From Echria macrotheca (Eukaryota > Ascomycota > Sordariomycetes > Sordariales > Schizotheciaceae): 64,000 nucleotides of DNA. The translations under genes and the position numbers were made by a program. The stretch's first letter is position 1. Every line of letters starts with the position of its first letter. Below, piece after piece: positions 1-10,193 of the stretch. Below the pieces are notes generated by a model. That model was not told the DNA's origin. It saw only the letters and a list, made by a program, of their open reading frames with translations, and searched no databases. The stretch covers positions 682,001-746,000 of the forward strand of contig MU839839.1 in NCBI GenBank assembly GCA_030411725.1, read 5' to 3'.

Positions 1-3000
1 TTCCCTCTCCATCTCCGTGAGAATCTCGGCCAGATCCAACATAGCCGCCAAACTCTCGTCGTCCTTCGGCCCCAGTTCCATCTCGAAGCCTCTCGCCGCC
101 TCGTCCTGGTACGCAATTGCGTCTTCAAGATCACCCAGTGCGGCCTTGACGCTCGCCAAGAAACCCAATGTCCTCAACATTTCGATCTGTGCTTCGGCGC
201 GTTCGCCACCAGCCACGGCCATGCTCCCGCCGGCAGCACCGGCAGCAACATGAGTCCTCCTCAACGCCTTGAATCCCGAAAGCGCACGTTCTCCAACCTC
301 TAGGGCCTGGCGTAGGTCCCCTATCCTCCTCCGAACCCTCGCAATCTGTCTCATGGCCCGCAGCCTATCAAGCTGCACCTGGAGGGTATCCGACATGGCG
401 GGAAACGAAGTCAGGATGCGTTCCCACGTTACCAGGGCATTTGCAAAGTCGCCCATTCTCTCATGTATCGCGGCAATCCGAAGCAAGGCGCTGTGACAGA
501 ACCGCCTATCGTCCGTGCTCTCGACGAGCTTGGTCGAAAGCCGCAAGGCCTGTTCGTTATTTGCGAGCGCGAAGTGTGCGCTGGCGAGCGACGAAATGGC
601 CATGTGCTTGACCTCGACAATACTTGGTGGCCCTCCGGCCGGTTCATCACCCTCGGCAGCGGCCGGAGGTCTGGAGCTCTCAGGAAGAAACGCCTCGTAA
701 TCAGTGATGAATTCGAGGACTTGCTCGTACAGCGCTATCGCCTCGCTGTACTCATGCTCAGCCAGGTGGACATGGGCGATCCGCTCCAGCAGGGCGATAG
801 CCAGAGGGGGGTCGACGTCGAGCATCTTTTTGACCTGTTCGCGGCGGGTGTGGAGCTCAGCCACGGCTGTATTTTGGGCCAGCGAGAGGTGGTACGACGC
901 CGAGAGCTCTTCGGTGACGCGGTTAACCAGCCAGTGGCTAGCCGGCAGCAGTGCGCGAGCCTCCTCGAGGAGAGGTTGATACCATTCGATGGCTTCGTCG
1001 GCTTGTATGTTCCGCAGGTGGATCGATGCGATGCGCCTCCGGGCTACGAGACGGACTTCGCCTGTCACTTCCGCACCCGCGGCCGCGTCCTCGGGTATGG
1101 CGAGGAATCGCTCTGTCCAGGCAATACAGGCCTCACGCTGGTCGAGCTGCCATGTCAAACGACTGAGCTGGTTCAAGATGTAGCTCATGGTCGGGTCGCT
1201 GTCGGAGAGATTCTGTTCGCGAATCTTGATCACTTTTTGGTACCAGTCGATGGCTTCAACCGTGCTACCCGACAAATCGCAGACCTTGGCCAAATGTTCA
1301 ATGGCCACGAGCCTTTTCGGATCCGCCGGCTTCGAGTGCGCCTCGTGGATGACGATGCATTTTCGGAGATGCTTGAGCGCCTCAGGGTAGTTCCTCAGCA
1401 GGGTATGGCAGGTCGCCAGTTCGTCCAGCAGATTCGCGGCTGCTGTTGGGGGCTGCGTTTGTTGGCGGCCCTGAATAGCCTCAAGTGCCATCTCATAATA
1501 TGGGATGGCCTCTTCCCATTTTCCCATGTTCGAGAAACAGACAGCTAGCTGTTGAGCGGCGCGCGTTGTTCCCGAGAACGTCCGGCCGTACTTCTCCTCC
1601 CGTCCCCGGATAACGTCTTTCAGGAGCTCAGCGGCCCTCTCATAGCTCCCCACGTTTGCACACGCGATGGCCAGACTGAACTTGGACGCCAATGTCATCT
1701 GATGGGTTGGTCCCCGGATCCTTGCACGGGCAGCCAGGACCTGTTCGTGGAGGCTGATGCCTTGGCTCTCCATTCCCGAGTCCACCATAACCTTCGCGAG
1801 ATGGAACTGGGCTCCCAGTGTGGAGTCGTGGGTGCTACCGAGCTTTACCGTGTATCCCCGAACCGCTTTCTGAAGCATGACAATCGCCTCCGGGTAGTTC
1901 TGGAAGGCCGGGGACGCATATACACATCCCATCGACATCTGGGTCGCAGATATGGACGGATGGTTTGCCGGGAGATTGGCCTCTCTGTCCGACAAGACCT
2001 GCTGCAGATGAACCAGCGCCGTCTGGTAGTCGTTCAAACCGATATAACAATCGGCCATGCTGGAGATGGCCGAGGTGACTGCTGGGTGGCCCTCTCTAAG
2101 AACCTTTTTCCGGCCTTTAATGGCCTCCTTATACCAGCCAATGGCTAGCTCATGCTGCTTGTTTGCCTCGTATGCCGCTGCCAGGTTAACAATAAGATCC
2201 AGAGTGTCCGGGTGCAGATGGCCCTTTTTCTCGCGAGCCTCCCGGACCTTTTCCTGGTATTTCTGGATTTCGAGAGAAGAGCCGTTCTTTATGTTGGCAG
2301 CTGCAACCGATCCCGCATTCTCATCATCATCCTCGCCATCCTCGGGCTCCTCATTCACAGCCCGTCCAGCTACATCGTCCGTCAGCGCCTGCTCAACCTC
2401 GAATTCATCAATATTTTTCTTCAATCCATCGAGGGTCTCCACAGCCTCCTTGGTCCTCCGATCCGAGGATCCAAAACTCGCCTCCCTGCTAGCGATCAAG
2501 CCCTCACACTCGCCGACGAGCTCTCTCATTACTCGGGCGCCATTTTCACCCCCTTCAAGCTTTGCTTTCTCCCACCGAACCTTTATCAATTCCATCACTC
2601 CCCTGCCATTCCTATATACCCCTTCCAAGTCGGCCAAGTCGTCCAACGCCTCCCTGATATTCCCGGCATTTCCTTTAGCCCTCGCCACTCGGAACCTAGT
2701 CGCCAGTGTACTCGGATGTCTCGGTCCAAACCTTGACCCAGGAGCGATGCGTCTCTCGAGTGCGATGAGCCAATATGCCAGCGCATCATCCCATGACCCC
2801 ACGAGCTCAAACACGCCGGCGACGGCATCCACGATCGCCAGAGTGTTAGCATCATTATCGTCGGAGATCTCTCCCCGAATCAGAAGAGCCTCATGCAGGT
2901 ACTCCAGGGCGGCCTGGTAATCTTCCACGTCCTGGTAGACTTTGGCGAGGTTGACGAGGGCCGTAGCGCCTTGTGGCGTGCGGAGGCCTGGGGGACTGAG

Positions 3001-3915
3001 AGTCAAGGAAACGACGGCTGTGACGGCTGCTGATGATTCGGTAGTGATGCATAGGGACCGAACCGTGGAGAGGTGGTGGGCGATGAGCTGGCCTTGAGGA
3101 CCTGTTCTGCGGCCGTGGGCAAGACCGGTGGTGAACCGTTCGGCGCCCGTTCGGATAAGGATCGGAGGCGTTTCACCACTATCACTGGGTTCGGTGGTAT
3201 CCGTGAAGGGTGTCAGTGGAGGTTCATCGTCTGGCAATGACGGTGTTGAGTCCGCATCGGAGTCAGAATGTGCTGGAAGCGTTTGTCCGGCGTGCTGCTG
3301 GTGGGTAGCAAAGAGCCTGTCTCGGAGATCCGACCGCAGGGCAGAAACTTCCGCTAGGACGTGGGCAACATCATTGCTAGTGGGCGTTGAGGTAAGCATG
3401 GTTTTCTTTTTGTGAAAGAGATCACTCACGTTGACTGTACTTGCATGATAGCTGTCAAGACGCTGCGATGGCTTTGAAGACGGCGCATGATGGGCTGAAT
3501 GGCCCTTTCGCTCAACCAATACTGGCGCCTGATCCTGACCATACGCTGTTGGTTGATGGAAAGAATGCTTTGGATCCTATCGTGCAGCTCCTGGAGCGTG
3601 GTCTCCGTCCTGGCGATGGCTTCTTGGGCCTGGCTCTGAACTTCAGGACTGAGGTTCACCCATCGCTCATTCTGTTCCGCAAAAACTTGGAACTGCGCCA
3701 CGCAGGTTTTCAGCAGCCCGTGCTCCTGGGCCAGTTCGTTGATTCTTTCCGGTGCGTCTCTATGGTTGGATACCATCCTGTGGAGTGCGACGGCGATATT
3801 ACCGGCCAGGCGCGCTATTTCGTGTGTTAGTTTCAGGGACGATGACCACAAAGTGCAAGGCAGTACCAAGCCCGACCGCTGCCGCAGCGATTCCGATGGC
3901 GCTGACGGGGTCCAT
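1..3915 (-). CDS. STAND-like N-terminal domain + long TPR-array protein (3' end off window)
   Basis: Exons run 3915-3867, 3814-3430 and 3376-1; both introns (52 and 53 nt) have GT..AG ends and CTAAC/CTTAC-like branch points, and the frame is kept through both joins. The start MDPVSAIGIAAAAVGL is typical of the fungal N-terminal domain of STAND/NLR proteins, followed by a helical segment (residues about 17-145) with heptad-like spacing. From about residue 250 to the window edge (about 1,270 residues seen) the protein is a run of helical pairs of kinesin-light-chain/TPR type, e.g. ALVNLAKVYQDVEDYQAALE and HPDTLDLIVNLAAAYEANKQ. No P-loop or NB-ARC/NACHT motif lies between the N-domain and the TPRs. 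Inference: a scaffold or sensor related to fungal NLRs but without the nucleotide switch. The C-terminus is not visible, so a terminal domain cannot be excluded. Confidence 0.8.
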
Positions 3916-4383
3916 TATTTCCTATGGTAATGAAATCAATCGACAATTGTGCGTCTCCGGAAGCTATCGGATAGCTCGAGATTCTTCGATCACCGGTGAG
4001 GTCTTGACTTTGAGCGGCAAAAGCAGAGCACTGGGACGAGACCTCACGGGAACCAGAGGGCAGGCGGTCACCATAAGACCTGGGGACCTGCGGAATCGGT
4101 GTGCCAGGCTCCCGCGAGGCTTTCCTGGGCAAACCAACAATTGGGGGGTCCTGCGGTCTGGTTGCTTTGACCCAGGCGCATCCGAGCCAGTGGCTGGTCA
4201 GCATGCCTTTCCGGCGTTCTAGGGTCTCACTGCCACCAAGTTCCTCTTTGGGGTGTTATCACTGCTCTTTAGAAGGGCGGGAAACTAGAGGTCAGCTGAG
4301 CCTGTGGTCCAGACGGTTTCTCTAGAACAGCGGTTCCCGGATCAACGAGGCTTCGCAAAAACTTTCATCCAAGGGAGTTTACA
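3916..4383. other. Intergenic region, no gene seen
   Basis: This lies between the start of the TPR gene and the end of the coiled-coil gene, both on the minus strand. No coherent reading frame, RNA gene or repeat was seen; it presumably holds the TPR gene promoter and the upstream gene's 3' UTR. Confidence 0.4.
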
Positions 4384-5729
4384 TTATGCTGTGAGTTCTT
4401 GCAGACGCTCCCCCGAGACGATCACCCGCTGGCGGGCAAGCACCTTGCGGTCATTGAAGTTATTTCCATCGGTGTCGCCCCATTTGACCATCAAAGGCGT
4501 AACGAAAAGAATCACCTTGCCGCGCTTCGTCCTCCTATCTATCGCGTTCTCCATCAACTCCATGTCAAACTCGACCCCAGAACATGTCCCGGGCCGTCCG
4601 GGTTCCTGTCCAGACTCATCCCTTGTCCGTACATTTCCCATGGAAACCTGATACCAGGAACGACACTGGGCCATGTCAACATCCATATCGACGGCCGCGT
4701 TGATCAACCGTTCAAACTTGTGAGAGAACAAGTTGTCGGGCTGAGCTGGGTCTTTTTGGAATGGAGAGAGCTCGGTCTGAATCTCTGCTGCCAGACACGA
4801 AAACCGATCTCGCTCGGTACCTTGCTTTGGGCTCAGAATTCTGTTCATTAACGCCCTGAATTTCTGATACTCGACCCTCGGAATCCTGCCTGCAACCGCA
4901 CAGTCGTCTGCTATATGTGTCAGCAGCGGGTTTTAGGGGTAGGAAAGCTTGGGAGGCCGAGAAAGACGCACCACGGAGAGCCTGGAGACACTTGGCGTAA
5001 GTGTCACGGTTTTCACCAGAGAGATGATTCCCGTTGGCACTGAAGCCATTCTCGCCAAAGATTCTGTCGGTCAGCTTCCGCCAGATAAAGGCTTGGAACA
5101 GCCATTCCCGAAGTTCTGCATCCTGAAACCACATCTCTGGGTTTGTTACGAGATCCCCGAAGACCTCGATGCCCTTCGCCGATTCCCCTGGATCCTTTGG
5201 AGCGTCATGTATATACCTCTCCACAACGATTTGGTAGACCAACTCGGACAGTACCGCCCATTTTTCTCGCACTTCCGAGTCATCCAGAAGCTTGCGCTCA
5301 TCCATGTGGGTAATGACAACCCCCTCGAATGCGTGTTTCAGCTGTCCATACTGATCTTTCAGTTTCTTATTTTCGCCCTGCAGGGCTTCAGCACGGTCAA
5401 GCTGGTTTTGATACTGCCGATTTAGTCTGTCCAGAGAAACCCCTTGCTTGCTCGAACCCCTTGTTGGGATATCAGGTCTGTTTTGCACGATCAAATCAGT
5501 TGAGAAGCTCCCACCGATAGTTGAATAAGGATACGGGGACGCACCTCATCTTGTCACCTTTGCGCCGATGACGATGACTCTTCACGTCTGCAAGGCGCTG
5601 TCTGGGCTTTTGCTTCTCGTCGCCGAGGAAAACATCGCGAAACCTTGGCTGCCTTCCTCCCCCGGGGTCAATTGAAGGTGGTGGTGAATACTCGTCCGGC
5701 GCATTCAATAAAGCCCGCAATAGCTCCAT
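4384..5729 (-). CDS. Uncharacterised fungal protein with coiled coil (404 aa)
   Basis: Exons 5729-5545, 5477-4972 and 4907-4384 sum to 1,215 nt. Introns begin GTGCGT and end AACAG and AGCAG. The N-terminus is basic and proline-rich. Residues about 75-115 form a probable coiled coil (LDRLNRQYQNQLDRAEALQG region, rich in Q/E/K/L). A helical domain follows containing W-rich stretches such as EMWFQDAELREWLFQAFIW and a charged C-terminal domain. I do not recognise a named family; the overall look matches lineage-specific fungal proteins that often lie near NLR/HET genes. Its start is 576 bp from the divergent Hsp70-like gene, so the two may share a promoter region. No function is claimed. Confidence 0.7.
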
Positions 5730-6305
5730 CCCACGAGGAAAAGAAGGCGGGGGGGAAAGTGAGGCGAGGAGAGACGGCAGCGAGGATGGGGGATCAGGGG
5801 GCTACGGGCAGGCGGAATGCTTGGCACCACCACGGCCGCCACGGAGTTTTGACCACTCACACGATGGGTGCCGTATTGTGGCTGCACACTCTTTGCAGCC
5901 CCGAAGGCTTGCATTCATGCGGGCGGTACGCAAGGCATCCAGGTCACAGAAGAAGATGCGGCGTCTGATTGGTAGCCTCGTCCCCCCTGGGCGGTTGTGC
6001 AAGTGCTTCTCGCATCGCCTTGCCTCCTTGGGGCTACCCGTGCCACGAAGCACTGTGGGATTGGATGGATTCTTTTCACACCGAGGACGGACGTTGGGGG
6101 TTCCTTCGAGGACCTTGCCAGGCAAGCTCAGCTGCGGACCGCAGCCTCGTTCGTTGAGGGTAGCTAGTCGCCAGCCGATCGAACATGGACGACGGTCCTC
6201 TGCTCTTCCTGGCCGCGTGGAGGGCCCGAACGCTACATTTCTAATGATCCCACGACTCTCGTTGACCCATCTCGTCTACTGCATACCCAAAGCTTCACGG
6301 CCAAG
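5730..6305. other. Divergent promoter region
   Basis: This is the gap between two genes transcribed away from each other (coiled-coil gene on minus, Hsp70-like gene on plus). The open frames here show no conserved protein features. It probably carries both promoters and 5' UTRs. Confidence 0.4.
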
Positions 6306-9300
6306 ATGGCGACGGATGTTGCTCAAACGGAGAGCCAGCCAAGACTGATTTTCGGGATTGATTTCGGCACGACGTACGGCTTCAATCCCTACGTGAAAGA
6401 AAGGAGTTAACCTGGAGGCAATAGGTACTCGGGCGTTTCATTTGGCTTGTCAGGTCAAACTTCTGATAAGATCCGCACAGTCCAAAATTGGCAAAATGTC
6501 GATCCTGACAAGCCCGACAAAAGCGAGCAAGTAAAGGCGCCAAGCGTGATCAGGTATGACGAGCAAAAGGGGGTACAATGGGGCTACGGGGTCTCGGGGG
6601 ATGGGGACATGCGGTGGCTGAAGCTGCTGCTCTTGGACGACAGAGACTTGCAGCAGTACCTATCTGATACACCGGCCAAGATGTCCCATTTGCTAAAGAT
6701 GCGGGAAGTTGTCAGGCAGAGCGGCAAGGACGTGGTGGATATTATTGCCGACTATCTGCGGCTGCTGTGGGAGCATGCTGTGAAGGAAGTGGAAGGCATA
6801 GTTCACGACGGGTCCCTGATAAACAGACCGTTCACCATTGTCGCCACGGTCCCGGCCATCTGGAAGGGGTATGCCAAGAGCAGAATGCGGCTGGCGTTCA
6901 AAAAGGCCGGAATACTAGACGATCGGATACTCAGTGATGGGACTGTGGCCCCGACCTTGTTTCATTTTGCTTCCGAGCCCGAGGCGGCGGCGTTGGCAAG
7001 GTTGACGGACCTTGTCCATTTTGGCAGTATCAAGGTCTGTTTCTCCCTCCTTACCTGCATACTTTCACAATGCTGACCCGTTTTCGAAGGCGGGAGACTG
7101 CTTTACAGTCGTGGATTTTGGTGGTGGGACCGTGGTATAGTTATCCCGTTTACGCCGTTCTTGTTACAGGCACTGGTCTCTCCTAACAATGTCCTAGGAT
7201 ATCATTAGCTATCGAGTCACCGACGACAGCCCGCTGAGAATTGAGGAGGTTGTTGAAGGAACAGGTATTATTGCCATCGATAAGTCCATCCCGTTTCTGA
7301 CTTGTTCGCAGGAGGGTTATGTGGTGTCACGTTCCTCGACCAAGACTTCAGGGGGCTCGTCATTAGCAGGCTTGGACCAGAAAACTGGGACAGAGTAGAT
7401 CGGGAGGATATCGTCAACTTTCTTGAGGCCAGGTGGGAGCTCGGGCTGAAACGCACATATAACAGCGGTGTTAGAGGGTATAACCTTCCTATGAATGATT
7501 CTTTTCGGGACGTCACAAATGAGCGGCGAATAACGCTGGAAGAGTGGGCTATCTACACCTGATGATATATTTGATGGGTTGGCTAACAAGCGCTTATAGG
7601 CATGAGCTACGAACACTCTTTACAGGGTCGTATTCAATGACGGAATCCACGAAGCTTCTTGAACGGCAGCTCGCAGCGGTCAAAGACACAACCGAGAATC
7701 CACCCAAGGTAAGGCCGAGCTATCATTTCTAACGGCTAGCCATGCTCACCCCACTGACGCAGTTTGTCATCTTGGCCGGTGGGTTCGGCTCATCGGCAAC
7801 TCTGAGGGAGGCGGTTAACAGCATTGTGGAGGAGGGGACGTCGATTTTAGGAGGATCCGATTCATCCAATATGTATGATGACCCCTTTTCTGTCCCTGTT
7901 TTGCCTAACTTGCAAAGGCTTGCTAACATGTTCAAAGTTGGTCAGCTGTCTCCCGCGGCGCTGTCATGAGCGTTGCCGAGGGCCTGCTGGACGGCGAGTT
8001 CGTCAAGGTGCAGTCCCGAATCGCTCGCGCCTGCTACGGGATCGTGTACTCAACCCCCTGGAGGGAAGGTGTCCATGATCCGCGGGATAAGTACTGGTGC
8101 CCGATTCGCGGGCGTTACGAAGCCAATAACCAATGCTCATGGTTTCTCAAGAAGGGAGAAAGATCTTCCAAACCTGAGCCTTTCGAGAAAGGGCTGGTGC
8201 GTCACTATAAACCTGACGAGCCAAGGACATACCCGAACGTTGACGGTAAAGTCTGGACTTACAATGACCTCAACCCGCCATCACGCAAAGAACCTGGCGT
8301 CGAAAAATATGAGACTATCCCTTGCGAGTCGACGATTCCGTGGGCGGAGCTTCCGGTAGAGCTAAATGGGGAAGGCAAGCCGATGAAGGTGTACGAATTC
8401 CGCTACGCTGCCATGTGCTTTGGCGACAGCGTCGATATCTCCCTCATCGGTCCGGACGGCGCAGTTAAGCAGACGAATATCGACATAGAAAGCGGCCCAG
8501 TGCATACCAGTCCACCACAGGCTATTCCCACGCGGCCGCTAGTTCCCAGGCCTGCTAATGTCCTGCCTCGTAGCTCACCTGCCGCAGCACCTCAAGCCCC
8601 TGTCAGTCATCGGTCAACAGAGTACAACGACGAAGATGACCTCTTTGATCTATCGGACAGGGACAGCCACACTGACGACACAAAGATGGGAGCTGCTGCG
8701 AGGCTCTCCACACGTGTCTCTAGGACCGACCCCGTGGACCCCGTGGTTCCCGCCTTGCCCCCTCCGCCCAAATACAGCGCCCAAGCACCGCCACGTCGTG
8801 TTTCTACGCCAGACGTCCTTCCTGAATTTAGAAAAGCATCGTGGCCCGCCCCCACACCGCCTCTGTCGCCACCCCCCGGGTTATCATTCGTCGGGAATCG
8901 GTCTGATAGAAGTGCGAGGGTATCTCAAATCGTCGACGGCCACATAATCAGCTATCCTTCCCCGCCACTCTCCCCTTTTTCTAACTTGGGGGACGACACC
9001 GATACGGACATACCAAAGACCAACAACCCATTCCATTGGCAGAACCAACCTCCCATCCCAAGACGCAGGCCAGACTCTGAGCTGCCAAGGTCCCGGGAGA
9101 CGGTAACCTCGTCGGTGATGGAGACGACGACGGCCCGGGGCTCTACCAGTAGATTGCTGGACCCGCCAGCCGCCGCGGGACCAAGCACAGAGTGGCAGCG
9201 CGTAAACGGCGTCGTTGGCGGTGGAAGGAGTGAAAGCGTAAGGGAAAGGAATGCGCAGGAGGGCCCGAGCCCCAAGGTGTTTGGATTTCTCAAGAAGTTG

Positions 9301-9324
9301 ACCAAGAAGCCTACCAAAAAATAG
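6306..9324 (+). CDS. HSPA12-like Hsp70-family ATPase with disordered tail (875 aa)
   Basis: Eight exons: 6306-6373, 6425-7034, 7090-7134, 7198-7264, 7312-7543, 7600-7708, 7763-7872, 7938-9324 (sum 2,628 nt). The actin-like ATPase fold is visible: phosphate-1 loop GIDFGTTYSGVSFG (about residues 17-30), phosphate-2 loop VVDFGGGTVD (split by an intron), and the adenosine loop FVILAGGFGSSATLREAV. WSAVSRGAVMSVAEG matches the stretch after the ATPase core of fungal Hsp70-like proteins. A short folded domain follows to about residue 600; no canonical peptide-binding domain is recognisable. The last 270 or so residues are Pro/Ser/Asp-rich, apparently disordered, and end in a lysine cluster KKLTKKPTKK. 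Such proteins bind and hydrolyse ATP; clients are unknown. Neighbours suggest an accessory, possibly recognition-related role. Confidence 0.85.
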
Positions 9325-10193
9325 GTACCTAACTAGATATCGCTCGTGGGGATTTTCACTCCAGACTGCTTGGTTCCATAGTTCCGTAGATTTCTTGTTA
9401 GGGAAGGCGAGGTGTTTGAACTCCGTTTCACTTGATCCAGCTTGGACGAATTTGACGAGTTTTTCCTCGTCGAAGTTGAATCTCTTGGTGACCCAGCTCT
9501 GGAGGTCGTTGTGACCTGGACGGTGTTCAAGTAGAATCGCGCTCCGAATGCACCGGCTGGGAGTATCTAATACGGTCAGGGGTGATAAAGGTGAACTTCT
9601 CCGGCTGGACAGACATGACAATGTCGGTAAGCCTATGCCTAGGTCGTCCTCCTTTGCGGTATCCATGATTTGGCGATGTACACCATACTTCATCGGAGTG
9701 AAGTTATCAAGGTAGGTAGGGAAAACCCGTGTCTATGCACCAAATCCTCTCTCTCTCTCTGTGTGTATGTGTATGTGTGTGTCTCTCTCTCCAACCTTTT
9801 AAGCCCGTTAATCCACAGATTGTTCGATAAAGTTGAACTAAGCTAAGTTGGAATACGCAGTATCCGTGAGCTTCATCTTATTCATGAACCGCTGCGAAGC
9901 CAAACCAAACTACACTGCATTACCACCAACCAGACTCCGTGAGCAAGTCTCGTCATAAGTACCTGAGATACTTATGTAGCCAACCACCAACCCAACACTA
10001 AAGCATCAAAGCATCAAAGGATCAAACACCTTGCAAGCTGCGACCCGCATTTTAGAAAAAGAACAAGAAACCGATTAATCCCAAAAAAGGGGGTATCTAT
10101 CACATACACAATACACCTACTCGTTAACAACAAACACACCAACCACCATCCCACACAAAAAACTCCGTACCCCATATAAACATAAACACAAAA
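9325..10193. other. Intergenic; weak minus-strand ORF and CT/GT microsatellite
   Basis: The segment holds a minus-strand open frame whose non-overlapping part is 9693-9330 (about 120 codons), with a polar, charged sequence that I cannot assign. At 9750-9793 there is a CT-repeat followed by GTGTGTATGTGTATGTGTGTGT and another CT run. The end near 10,190 is the 3' flank of the kinesin gene. Confidence 0.35.

Noticed and set aside
463..2736. Long plus-strand open frames (361, 287 and 194 codons)
   Set aside because: They are antisense shadows of the TPR gene, whose minus-strand translation has clear repeated helical motifs.
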